From contig NZ_CP108394.1 in NCBI RefSeq assembly GCF_041435215.1, positions 11,098,001 to 11,162,000 of the forward strand: a stretch of 64,000 nucleotides of DNA, in the 5' to 3' direction. Below the pieces are notes generated by a model that saw only the letters and a program-made list of their open reading frames with translations, was not told the DNA's origin and ran no database searches. Both the position numbers and the translations under genes were made by a program. Origin of the DNA: Streptomyces sp. NBC_01314 (GTDB lineage Bacteria > Actinomycetota > Actinomycetes > Streptomycetales > Streptomycetaceae). Positions 34,734 through 41,749 of this stretch are shown here, in pieces (position 1 is the first letter of the stretch; the number at the start of each line of letters is the position of its first letter).

Positions 34734-35474
34734 TCAGGTCTCCGGCAGTACGAGCCAGATCTCGGAGAGGGCGAGGCCGTGCTCGCGACTCACCGCCCCA
34801 CAGGGGCAGCCCAACGTGGTCCGGCGCCAATCGCAGGTCACGGTCCACGGGCCTTCCTTGCCCCCGCACTCCGGGCAGCCGACGGTTTCGGCTGCCCATA
34901 CCCCCGGCGCGGGTTTGGTGTGGCGGCGCAATCTACCCGCGTATCGTGCGTGCCAGGGCTCAACCGGCGGTGCGAGCGGGACGGCGCCGGGCACGCTCGT
35001 CGCGGCGAGAGCGGTGAACAGTGCGGCCAGGTCGGGGAGCAGGGCTTCGCCCTCTTCGGTCGGCGGCGCCGCGCGTTCTGTCGTCCCCGGCACGGTGCCA
35101 TACCTCGGAGCCGCCGCCGCAGTGGGTGGATTCGGGGCCATGTGCCAGGGCAACAGGGTGCGGGCGACGGCGGCCAGGAGGGCGGCGGCGGGCGGGCTGA
35201 CAGCACCGGCGTCGAGGTGATGGACGGTAGTGCGGAGTATGCGTTGAAGCCGTCTGTCTCGGTCAGTCGCCCGGGTCTGTGCCGCTGCGCCCCGCCGGGT
35301 CGGGAGCGGAGCGGTGAGGCGGGCCAGGACAGCCACTACCGCCTCGGCGTCCGCTGAGGACAGGCGCCACTCGCCCGCAGCAAGGAACTGCCAGGCATTC
35401 CCGGTCTCCAGGGTGAGAGCGCGTGTCAACAGGGAGCTCGATGCTGCTACCGGCCTTCCGTGTACGTGTGCCAT
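34734..35474 (-). CDS. zinc-ribbon hypothetical protein
   Basis: A 246-residue protein. The N-terminal 150 residues are alanine-rich and helical; the C-terminus carries a probable zinc ribbon (VGCPECGGKEGPW with a second pair in LGCPCGAVS). ATG 35474 is chosen for the GGGGGA five bases upstream. Proteins of this layout occur in Streptomyces accessory regions; I cannot assign a function. It is monocistronic and convergent with the stress protein. Confidence 0.75.
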   Translation of the reverse strand: MAHVHGRPVAASSSLLTRALTLETGNAWQFLAAGEWRLSSADAEAVVAVLARLTAPLPTRRGAAAQTRATDRDRRLQRILRTTVHHLDAGAVSPPAAALLAAVARTLLPWHMAPNPPTAAAAPRYGTVPGTTERAAPPTEEGEALLPDLAALFTALAATSVPGAVPLAPPVEPWHARYAGRLRRHTKPAPGVWAAETVGCPECGGKEGPWTVTCDWRRTTLGCPCGAVSREHGLALSEIWLVLPET

Positions 35475-35639
35475 GGCATCCCCCTTCTGCCTCACATTGA
35501 GTATTGAGTATGGAGGCGTACTCGACGCCGGACGGATCATTCCTGCCCGTCCAGGTCGCGACCGTTCTGATTCCTCTGTGGGGCCGGGTAGCCGACGACC
35601 TGGGATTACCTTCAGCACTCACCCGGGCCGATCAGAACG

Positions 35640-36058
35640 CTCACGGGCCAACCGCAGCGCTCGGTCACACGTCGAGGGGCCCAGTGGCGGGACGCGTTCA
35701 GCGGGTGGTGAGGGAAGCCGGGGCGTCCGCGATCGAAGCGGCGCAAGATCAGGTCGAGGGTGTCGTCATCGACGGCTCTCAGGTCGGCGCCCATGGCCGA
35801 GACCAGCGGGTAGTGTCCGGCGCCGCTTCTTTCGGCGGAATATCGTCAGCAGAATTGCGGCGCCGCGATCCACACCCTCAGTTCGGGCCGCGGAGCCATC
35901 TTTGCGGGTCGCGGAACTGCCTGGCCCCTGCGGTGAACACCACCGCCTCGGCGCGCGTCAGGTGCCGTGCGGCCTCGTCATTCCTGGCCGCTTGCAGATT
36001 CACGACAACCGTCTCCGCCCCGGTCTTGGCCAGAGCCGCGGCCTGCGCCGGGTTTCAC
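35640..36058 (-). pseudogene. NAD(P)H-binding (NmrA-like) protein fragment
   Basis: QAAALAKTGAETVVVNLQAA, then RHLTRAEAVVFTAGA, a stop, VDRGAAILL in another frame, then YPLVSAMGADLRAVDDDTLD. These are the middle segments of an atypical SDR of the same kind as the intact gene at 36423-37076. Two or more frameshifts are present. It is fused to the truncated ridA gene. Confidence 0.55.
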
Positions 36059-36059
36059 A

Positions 36060-36376
36060 TGAGACCGGTGATGGTCACCGAAGTGGGCCAGGTTCGAGGT
36101 GGCCATCGCCATCTTGTACTTCGGCAGGTCCACGATGAACTGGGTCTCGGATACGACCTGGTTGCGGGTGGCGCCGTAGTGGGAGAGCACCTGTTCGAAG
36201 TTGGCGTAGGACTGCTGAAGCTGAGCGTCGAAGTGGTCCGGGTGGAGGAAGTTGCCCTCGTCGTCGTGCGAGAGCTGTCCGGAGACGTAGATCGTGTCGC
36301 CGACGTTGATGGCCTGGGCGAAACCGAACTCCTTCTCACCGCAGACGTCATGGCTGTAGGAATCGAGGGCGGTCAT
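36060..36376 (-). pseudogene. RidA/YjgF family protein, C-terminally truncated
   Basis: The first 105 residues of a RidA-type enamine/imine deaminase: FGFAQAINVGDTIYVSGQLS, then VLSHYGATRNQVVSETQFIV, ending at MATSNLAHFGDHH. The last 30 or so residues, which carry the substrate-binding Arg and Glu, are replaced by a different frame of the adjacent NAD(P)-binding relic. The open frame runs on to 35978. The gene is the last one of the VOC/SDR operon and is probably non-functional. Confidence 0.7.
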
Positions 36377-36422
36377 GGTGCTACTCGCTGCTGGTGGTGC
36401 GGTTGTTGAGTGGGGTGGGAGT

Positions 36423-37076
36423 TCAGGCGGCCGCGAGCTGGGCTACGGCCTCGGCGACGGGGGTGTCGCCGGAGGTGAGCTCGACGATCACGCGGTTCAG
36501 GGCGGGCTCGTGGAGGGTCGCGTCGATGAACGCGGCGACGTCGTCGCGGTGCACGTCGCCGTACTCGATGGCGGGCCCGGCGGTGACGCGGCCGGTGCCG
36601 GGGGTGTCCAGGAGGGTTCCCGGGCGGACGATCAGCCAGTCCAGATTCGTGCGCGTCAGGTACACGTCGGCGGTCTTCTTGACCTTGGCGTAGTGCTCGA
36701 AGCCCTCACCACCCTCACCGCCGCGCAACGCGTCGGGGAACACCGAGACGAGGACGAAGCGTGATACCCCGGCGAGCGCGGCCGCGTTGGCGGCCTTCTC
36801 CAAGCCCTTGCCGTCGATGAGGGTCGTCTTGTCCATCCCCGTACCGTGCGCACCGGCCGAGAAGACCACCGCGTCATGGCCCTGCATCTTCTGCACGAGA
36901 TCGTCGACCGAGTCGGTGATGAGATCACCGATCACCGGAGTCCCGCCGGCCTCCCGCACGGTCTCTCCTTGACCGGGCCCGCGATGCATGCCGGTCGCCG
37001 CGTCCCCGCGGCTGGTGAGGAGCTGAGTGAGGCGACGGCCGACTCCGCCGGCAGCGCCGAGTTGGAACACCTTCAT
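36423..37076 (-). CDS. NAD(P)-binding atypical SDR (NmrA/YwnB-like)
   Basis: A 217-residue protein with the Rossmann motif LGAAGGVGRRLTQLL at residues 7-21, the segment AVVFSAGAHG (about 70-79) and YAKVKKTADVYL (about 130-141), then LDWLIVRPGTLLD. It belongs to the NAD(P)H-binding 13 type. There is no classical YxxxK dyad. It is the second gene of an operon after the VOC protein, followed by ridA; the divergent GntR regulator likely controls it. Confidence 0.88.
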   Translation of the reverse strand: MKVFQLGAAGGVGRRLTQLLTSRGDAATGMHRGPGQGETVREAGGTPVIGDLITDSVDDLVQKMQGHDAVVFSAGAHGTGMDKTTLIDGKGLEKAANAAALAGVSRFVLVSVFPDALRGGEGGEGFEHYAKVKKTADVYLTRTNLDWLIVRPGTLLDTPGTGRVTAGPAIEYGDVHRDDVAAFIDATLHEPALNRVIVELTSGDTPVAEAVAQLAAA

Positions 37077-37127
37077 GAATGTTCCCGTCTTTCGAGTGGT
37101 GAGGGGGAGGGGTGCGGTGTCCGCCGG

Positions 37128-37553
37128 TCAGGAAGCGAACACCTGGGAGTCGTCGGCGAACGCCTTGAACTCCAGCGCGTTACCGGCCGGATCGAGGAGG
37201 AACATCGTCCACTGCTCGCCCGGCTGCCCCTCGAAGCGCACATGGGGCTCGATCACGAACTCGGTGTTCGCCGTGCGCAGCCGGGCGGCGAGTTCATGGA
37301 ACCCGGGGATCGTCAGGATCAGCCCGAAGTGCGGCACAGGGACGTCGTGACCATCAACCGGGTTGTGGATCCGCTGCGCGCGGCCCGGCGCCAGGTGCGT
37401 GACGAACTGATGGCCACGCAGGTTCCAGTCCACCCACGTGTCCGCGCTGCGGCCCTGCTTCAGGCCGAGCACGTTGCCGTAGAAGCGACGCGCGGCGACC
37501 AGGTCGTCGACCGGCACGGCGAGGTGAAACCGGGGAATCGGAGGAACGGTCAC
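37128..37553 (-). CDS. VOC family protein (glyoxalase/dioxygenase superfamily)
   Basis: A 141-residue vicinal-oxygen-chelate protein with two beta-alpha-beta-beta-beta modules: [20 protein letters not shown] with a possible metal His, and [20 protein letters not shown] to [15 protein letters not shown] with His and Glu ligands. GTG 37553 has AGGAAGG seven bases upstream; the frame continues back through the promoter but is not coding there. First gene of the VOC-SDR-ridA operon, divergent from a GntR regulator. Confidence 0.9.
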   Translation of the reverse strand: MTVPPIPRFHLAVPVDDLVAARRFYGNVLGLKQGRSADTWVDWNLRGHQFVTHLAPGRAQRIHNPVDGHDVPVPHFGLILTIPGFHELAARLRTANTEFVIEPHVRFEGQPGEQWTMFLLDPAGNALEFKAFADDSQVFAS

Positions 37554-37598
37554 GTCACTGCCTTCCTGAGCGGGCCGAACGATCCGACCAGTTGTCTC

Positions 37599-37634
37599 AA
37601 TGTTGACATTCGGACAATAGGTGAATGTTAACAT
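37599..37634. promoter_or_regulatory. operator candidate for the GntR regulator
   Basis: AATGTTGACATT (37599-37610) and AATGTTAACAT (37624-37634) are two near-identical palindromic sites 25 bp apart in the divergent VOC/GntR promoter. TTGTC (37592-37596) and GGACAA (37612-37617) add an outer inverted repeat. Confidence 0.6.
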
Positions 37635-37661
37635 GAGGACGTTGTTTGAGGAGGTGCGAGT

Positions 37662-38330
37662 TTGAGTGAACAGGGCAAGGTAGCGCCCGCGCGCCGCAGG
37701 GGGCTGGCCGACGAGGTCGCGGACCGCATCAGGGAAGCGATCTTCAGCGGGGTCTACGATCCCGGCGCACAGCTGCGTGAGGTGGAACTCTCGGGCCTCA
37801 TGGAGGTCAGCCGCGGCCCGGTCCGCGAGGCGCTCCGGATGCTGGAGCGAGAGGGCCTGGTCCACTGCGCGTGGCATCGAGGCACTACGGTGACCACGCT
37901 GTCCGCCGATGACGTCGCCGAGCTGCACAGCCTCCGCGGCGCGCTGGAGGACCTCGCCGTCCGCCGCGTGGTCGAGTACGCCTCCGACGAGGACCTCACC
38001 TCGCTCGACAAGGTCACCGCACTGATGGAGCGAGCGGTGGACGAGCACGAAATGGTCCGCCTCGACATTGCCTTCCACGACGCCGTCTTCGCCGCCTCCC
38101 GTCACCAGCGCCTGGCCGAGGCGTGGGAAGGCATCCGGTGCCAGGTCCATCTGTTCCTGCTGACCCGGATCATCCGAAGCACCGAGGGCTACCTGACCCG
38201 CGTCCCCGAGGAACACCGCGAGCTCGTCACCGCCCTGCGTACCCGCGACACCGAGACCGCCCTGAATCTCTTCGCTGCCCACCGTCGGCGTGCCGTCGAC
38301 GTGGTCACCGCGAGCCCTGCTCCGGGCTGA
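37662..38330 (+). CDS. GntR family regulator, FCD (FadR-type) subfamily
   Basis: A 222-residue regulator. Winged helix-turn-helix at residues 15-75 ([20 protein letters not shown], then [20 protein letters not shown]) and an all-helical FCD ligand domain with metal-binding candidates (Asp in [10 protein letters not shown] and His residues of HQRL and EEHRELV). The TTG start at 37662 is strongly supported by GAGGAGG at 37648-37654, seven bases upstream. It presumably represses the divergent VOC operon through the ATGTTRACAT sites, with an organic acid as inducer. Confidence 0.92.
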   Translation: MSEQGKVAPARRRGLADEVADRIREAIFSGVYDPGAQLREVELSGLMEVSRGPVREALRMLEREGLVHCAWHRGTTVTTLSADDVAELHSLRGALEDLAVRRVVEYASDEDLTSLDKVTALMERAVDEHEMVRLDIAFHDAVFAASRHQRLAEAWEGIRCQVHLFLLTRIIRSTEGYLTRVPEEHRELVTALRTRDTETALNLFAAHRRRAVDVVTASPAPG

Positions 38331-38614
38331 TCCGCAGGGCGCCTGGTTCTAACGTCTCCACGCAGGCCGTACCTCCGGCAATCCCGACGGCCCCCTATGC
38401 CGCCACCGTGAAATTGCGTCCGCCCGGGGGGCGCCCGGCCTAGACCGCACACACAGGTGACCAGAGCCAGCCCGGTCGCTACCTGCATCGATCACGTACT
38501 TGACCCCTCGTACTGGAGAAGCGGGTGCGCGACGCCCGGCCCGCGCCCATGCCCACCGATCCGCGCGCGAGAGGCGGGCGTCAATCGCCGCCGTAGGTGC
38601 GTAGGGTGGCGCGG

Positions 38615-39910
38615 ATGCGAATAGCTGTGTCCTCCGGCCGGCGTGCCGGTTACCGAAGTTGGCCGGGGCGGATCCTGATCTCGGCGCTGGCGCTGTTGTT
38701 CCTCTTCTCCGTCTATGAGGACATGCGGGAACGGATCGTCTTCGACCCGACCTTCGACATGGAGGCCTTCGTCGGGGACTGGGTGCCGGTCTGCTCCGGA
38801 GCCCTGGCAGGGGCGATGGCAGTGCTGGCCGCGGTGCGCGATTCCCGATGGGTTCCGCGGGCCGTGCTGGTGGCCTGCGCCGGCACCTTCGTGGCCACGG
38901 TGGCCTACCACCTGCTGCCGGTGAACATGGTGACCAGCGAGAGCAGCGGCAGCGAACTCATGGGCCTGCTGGTCCTCCTCGCCGTGGCGGTGCGCCGCTG
39001 CACGCCCCGGTGGGCCCCGGTGGTCGTGGCGGCCTTGGGTATCAGCGTGTTCTCCGTCCCGGTGCTGCGGGACTCGGATCCCGGCGACTTCTCCGACAGC
39101 ACCGTGCTGGAACTGGCCCTGGCCTTCGTCTGCGGCCTGGTGCTGCGCCTCTACGACGTCCAACAGGAACGCACCGGACAACTGGTCCGGCAGGAGGAAC
39201 GGCTTGCCCTCGCCCGCGACCTGCACGACACCGTCGCCCATCAGGTGACCGCGATCGTGGTGCAGTTGCAGGCCGTGCGCCATGTCACCGGCCGGGGCAC
39301 CCTCGACCCGCGGATGCTGAACGAGATGCTTGAGGCCGTCGAGTACGCGGGCGGCGAGGCGCTGACGTCGATGCGGCGTCTGGTCGGTTCGATGCGCGGT
39401 GACGAAGCCCCGCGGCATCCGGAGAGCCTCGGCGAGGTGCTGACCCGCATCGTGGACGAGGCACGGGCGACGGGACTGCCGATCCGGCTGGACCTCGGAC
39501 AGGAGCTGCCCAAGGACGTCCCCACGGAGGTCACCGGCGGGCTGAGCCGAGTCCTGCAGGAAGCCCTGACGAACGCCCAGCGCTATGCGCGCGGAGCGCG
39601 GTCGGTGGATGTGTCCGCCCGGGTCGCGGCAGGCCACGCCGAACTGGTCGTCGAGGATGACGGACAAGGCTCTCCGTCCGGACACCGCGGCAGCTTCGGG
39701 CGGCTCGGCGGCGGCTTCGGCATCATGGGCATGCGGGAGCGGATCGAGCTGCTCGGCGGCGCCTTCGAGGCGGGGTACCGACCCGAAGGCGGGTGGCGTG
39801 TCCACGTCTCCGTACCGCTGGACCCCGACGAGGCTTCACGGAACGCCCGTGCACGCGGGCGGCACGCCGTACGATCCGGGTTGCGGCTACGGGAGGGCAG
39901 GACGGCATGA
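38615..39910 (+). CDS. sensor histidine kinase, NarL/DesK type
   Basis: A 431-residue membrane kinase. Four or five N-terminal membrane helices (residues about 10-35, 58-75, 84-102, 114-127 and 134-150) form the sensor. The HisKA_3 domain has LALARDLHDTVAHQVT with phospho-accepting His204, and the HATPase domain has LQEALTNAQRYA and the G-box GGGFGIMGMRERIELLGG. ATG 38615 is preferred over an in-frame GTG 18 bases earlier. The stop overlaps the response regulator start (ATGA). It probably senses membrane or cell-wall stress and controls the ABC genes that follow. Confidence 0.93.
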   Translation: MRIAVSSGRRAGYRSWPGRILISALALLFLFSVYEDMRERIVFDPTFDMEAFVGDWVPVCSGALAGAMAVLAAVRDSRWVPRAVLVACAGTFVATVAYHLLPVNMVTSESSGSELMGLLVLLAVAVRRCTPRWAPVVVAALGISVFSVPVLRDSDPGDFSDSTVLELALAFVCGLVLRLYDVQQERTGQLVRQEERLALARDLHDTVAHQVTAIVVQLQAVRHVTGRGTLDPRMLNEMLEAVEYAGGEALTSMRRLVGSMRGDEAPRHPESLGEVLTRIVDEARATGLPIRLDLGQELPKDVPTEVTGGLSRVLQEALTNAQRYARGARSVDVSARVAAGHAELVVEDDGQGSPSGHRGSFGRLGGGFGIMGMRERIELLGGAFEAGYRPEGGWRVHVSVPLDPDEASRNARARGRHAVRSGLRLREGRTA

Positions 39911-40557
39911 CCATACGCATCCTGGTCGCGGACGATCAGTATCTGGTGCGGGCCGGGTTCCGCATGGTGCTGTCGGCCGAGTCCGACATGGAGGTGGTGG
40001 CCGAGGCCGCCGACGGGGCCTCGGCCCTGTCGCTGGCCCGCGAGACGAGGCCGGACGTGTGTCTCGTGGACATCCGGATGCCTCCGCCCGACGGTCTGGA
40101 GGTCACCCGCCGACTGGCCGGCGACGGTCATCCCGGAGCGCCGAAGGTGGTCGTGGTCACCACCTTCGACCTCGACGAATATGTGTACACGGCGCTGTCG
40201 AACGGAGCATCGGGCTTCCTCCTCAAGGACGCCGGTCCGGCGCTGCTGACCGAGGCCGTCCGGGCGGCCGTCCGCGGGGACGCCATGGTCGCCCCCCAGA
40301 TCACCCTCCGTCTGCTGCAGCACTTCACCAAGGCGCGGCGGCGCGGCGCATCCGAGCCGGCCGAACCGCTGACCGACCGCGAGGAGGAGGTCATCCAGGG
40401 CATCGCCCGGGGACTGACCAACCCGGAGATCGCCGCCGAGCTGTACATCGCACCCAGCACCGTCAAGACGCATCTGGGGTCGGTCCAGGCGAAGCTGGGC
40501 CTGCGCAACAGGGTCGAGGTCGCGGCCTGGGCCTTCCGCTCGGGGCGTGCCGAATAG
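39907..40557 (+). CDS. NarL/FixJ family response regulator
   Basis: A 216-residue regulator. Receiver domain at residues 1-120 with acidic pair Asp9-Asp10, phosphorylation site Asp55 (LVDIRMP), Thr86 and Lys107 (LLKDAG); LuxR-type helix-turn-helix at about 150-205 (LTDREEEVIQGIARGLTNPE, then STVKTHLGSVQAKLGL). Translationally coupled to the kinase (ATGA). The likely targets are its own operon and the ABC exporter downstream; the direct repeats at 40577-40680 and 41599-41705 are candidate binding sites. Confidence 0.95.
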   Translation: MTIRILVADDQYLVRAGFRMVLSAESDMEVVAEAADGASALSLARETRPDVCLVDIRMPPPDGLEVTRRLAGDGHPGAPKVVVVTTFDLDEYVYTALSNGASGFLLKDAGPALLTEAVRAAVRGDAMVAPQITLRLLQHFTKARRRGASEPAEPLTDREEEVIQGIARGLTNPEIAAELYIAPSTVKTHLGSVQAKLGLRNRVEVAAWAFRSGRAE

Positions 40558-40576
40558 CGATCGCGCCATAGGAGCG

Positions 40577-40680
40577 GCCCGGCCGGAGCAGCGGAGCAGC
40601 GGTCCGGCGGTCTTTGCGGTCCGGCCGGAGCAGCGGTCCGTCGGTCATTGCGGTCGGGCCGGAACGGCGGTCCCGTGGCG
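40577..40680. repeat. 34-bp direct repeat, about three copies
   Basis: A unit of about 34 bp (GGTCCGGCCGGAGCAGCGGT, then CCGTCGGTCATTGC) is present at 40618-40651, with a preceding copy at about 40577-40617 carrying a GCGGAGCA insertion and a degenerate third copy at 40652-40680. The array fills the gap between the response regulator stop and the ABC operon. Confidence 0.75.
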
Positions 40681-40824
40681 ATCTCCCCCGATCGGGGGAT
40701 GCGGTGCCGGATGTTCGGGGGATCCGCCGGCGGGTGGCCGAGCGGGAGGCTCATGGAGGTCGCCATCAGCGGCGACACCCTCTGCCACGAGGGGCAATCC
40801 ATCGAGCGTCCACCGAGGATCGGC

Positions 40825-41592
40825 ATGCACGCAAACCTGCCCCCTTCCGCCCCGGAGAGCTACGCGGCCCACGCCACCGACCTGACGAAGGTGTACGGCA
40901 CGGGGGACACCCGTGTGGTGGCCCTCGACGCGGTCACGGTCGGCTTCGTCCGGAGCCAGTTCACCGCGATCATGGGTCCCTCCGGATCGGGGAAGTCCAC
41001 CCTGATGCACTGCATGGCCGGTCTTGACTCGCTGTCCTTCGGGTCGGTCCGCCTCGGCGACACGGAGATCGGCTCCCTGAACGACCGTCAGCTCACCCGG
41101 CTGCGCCGCGACCGCATCGGCTTCGTCTTCCAGGCGTTCAACCTGCTGCCCACCCTGAGCGCCGTGGAGAACATCACCCTCCCCATGGACATCGCGGGCC
41201 GCAAGCCGGAACGGGCCTGGCTGGAGAGCATCATCCAGACCGTCGGCCTGGCCGACCGGCTCGACCACCGGCCCGGCCAGCTATCCGGCGGCCAGCAGCA
41301 GCGCGTCGCCGTCGCCCGCGCGCTGGCCGGGCGGCCCGACATCGTCTTCGCAGACGAGCCCACCGGCAACCTGGACTCCCGCAGCGGGGCCGAGATCCTC
41401 GAGTTCCTGCGCGGCTCCACGAGCGCGCTGGGCCAGACCGTCGTCATGGTCACCCACGACCCCGTCGCCGCCTCCTACGCGGACCGCGTTGTCTTCCTCG
41501 CCGACGGGCGCATCGTCGACGAACTCCACGCGCCCACCGCCGAGGCCGTCCTGGAGCGCATGGGACGCCTGACACCCGCGCACCAGGTCTGA
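40825..41592 (+). CDS. ABC transporter ATP-binding protein (MacB/LolD type)
   Basis: A 255-residue ATPase of the MacB/FtsE group. Walker A GPSGSGKST is at residues 51-59, signature LSGGQQQ at 153-159, Walker B DIVFADEP at 172-179, and the group-specific FQAFNLLPTLSAVEN follows the Q-loop. ATG 40825 has GAGGAT upstream; earlier in-frame ATGs (40753, 40648) are less likely. Works with the FtsX-like permease 157 bp downstream. This class moves lipids, peptides or antibiotics by a mechanotransmission mechanism rather than classical transport. Confidence 0.95.
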   Translation: MHANLPPSAPESYAAHATDLTKVYGTGDTRVVALDAVTVGFVRSQFTAIMGPSGSGKSTLMHCMAGLDSLSFGSVRLGDTEIGSLNDRQLTRLRRDRIGFVFQAFNLLPTLSAVENITLPMDIAGRKPERAWLESIIQTVGLADRLDHRPGQLSGGQQQRVAVARALAGRPDIVFADEPTGNLDSRSGAEILEFLRGSTSALGQTVVMVTHDPVAASYADRVVFLADGRIVDELHAPTAEAVLERMGRLTPAHQV

Positions 41593-41598
41593 CGCCCA

Positions 41599-41705
41599 CG
41601 CCGCGCCTGACGTCCGCTCCCCGCGCCTGACGCGCGTACGTCCCGCGCCTGACGCGCGTACGTCCCGCGCCTGACGCGCGTACGTCCCGCGCCTGACGCG
41701 CGTCC
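41599..41705. repeat. 22-bp tandem repeat between ATPase and permease genes
   Basis: Three exact head-to-tail copies of a 22-bp unit (CCGCGCCTGACGCGCG followed by TACGTC) at 41621-41642, 41643-41664 and 41665-41686, with partial copies before (from 41601) and after (to about 41705). The period is two DNA turns. The array fills most of the 157 bp between the ATPase stop and the permease start. Confidence 0.92.
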
Positions 41706-41749
41706 CGCTCTCCGAGCACCCCTCACCCGGCACCCCCGGAAGGCCGCCC

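Noticed and set aside
41621..41686. Tandem repeats considered as a CRISPR array
   Set aside because: The units are contiguous with no spacers and no cas genes are nearby; the same holds for the arrays at 31313 and 40577.
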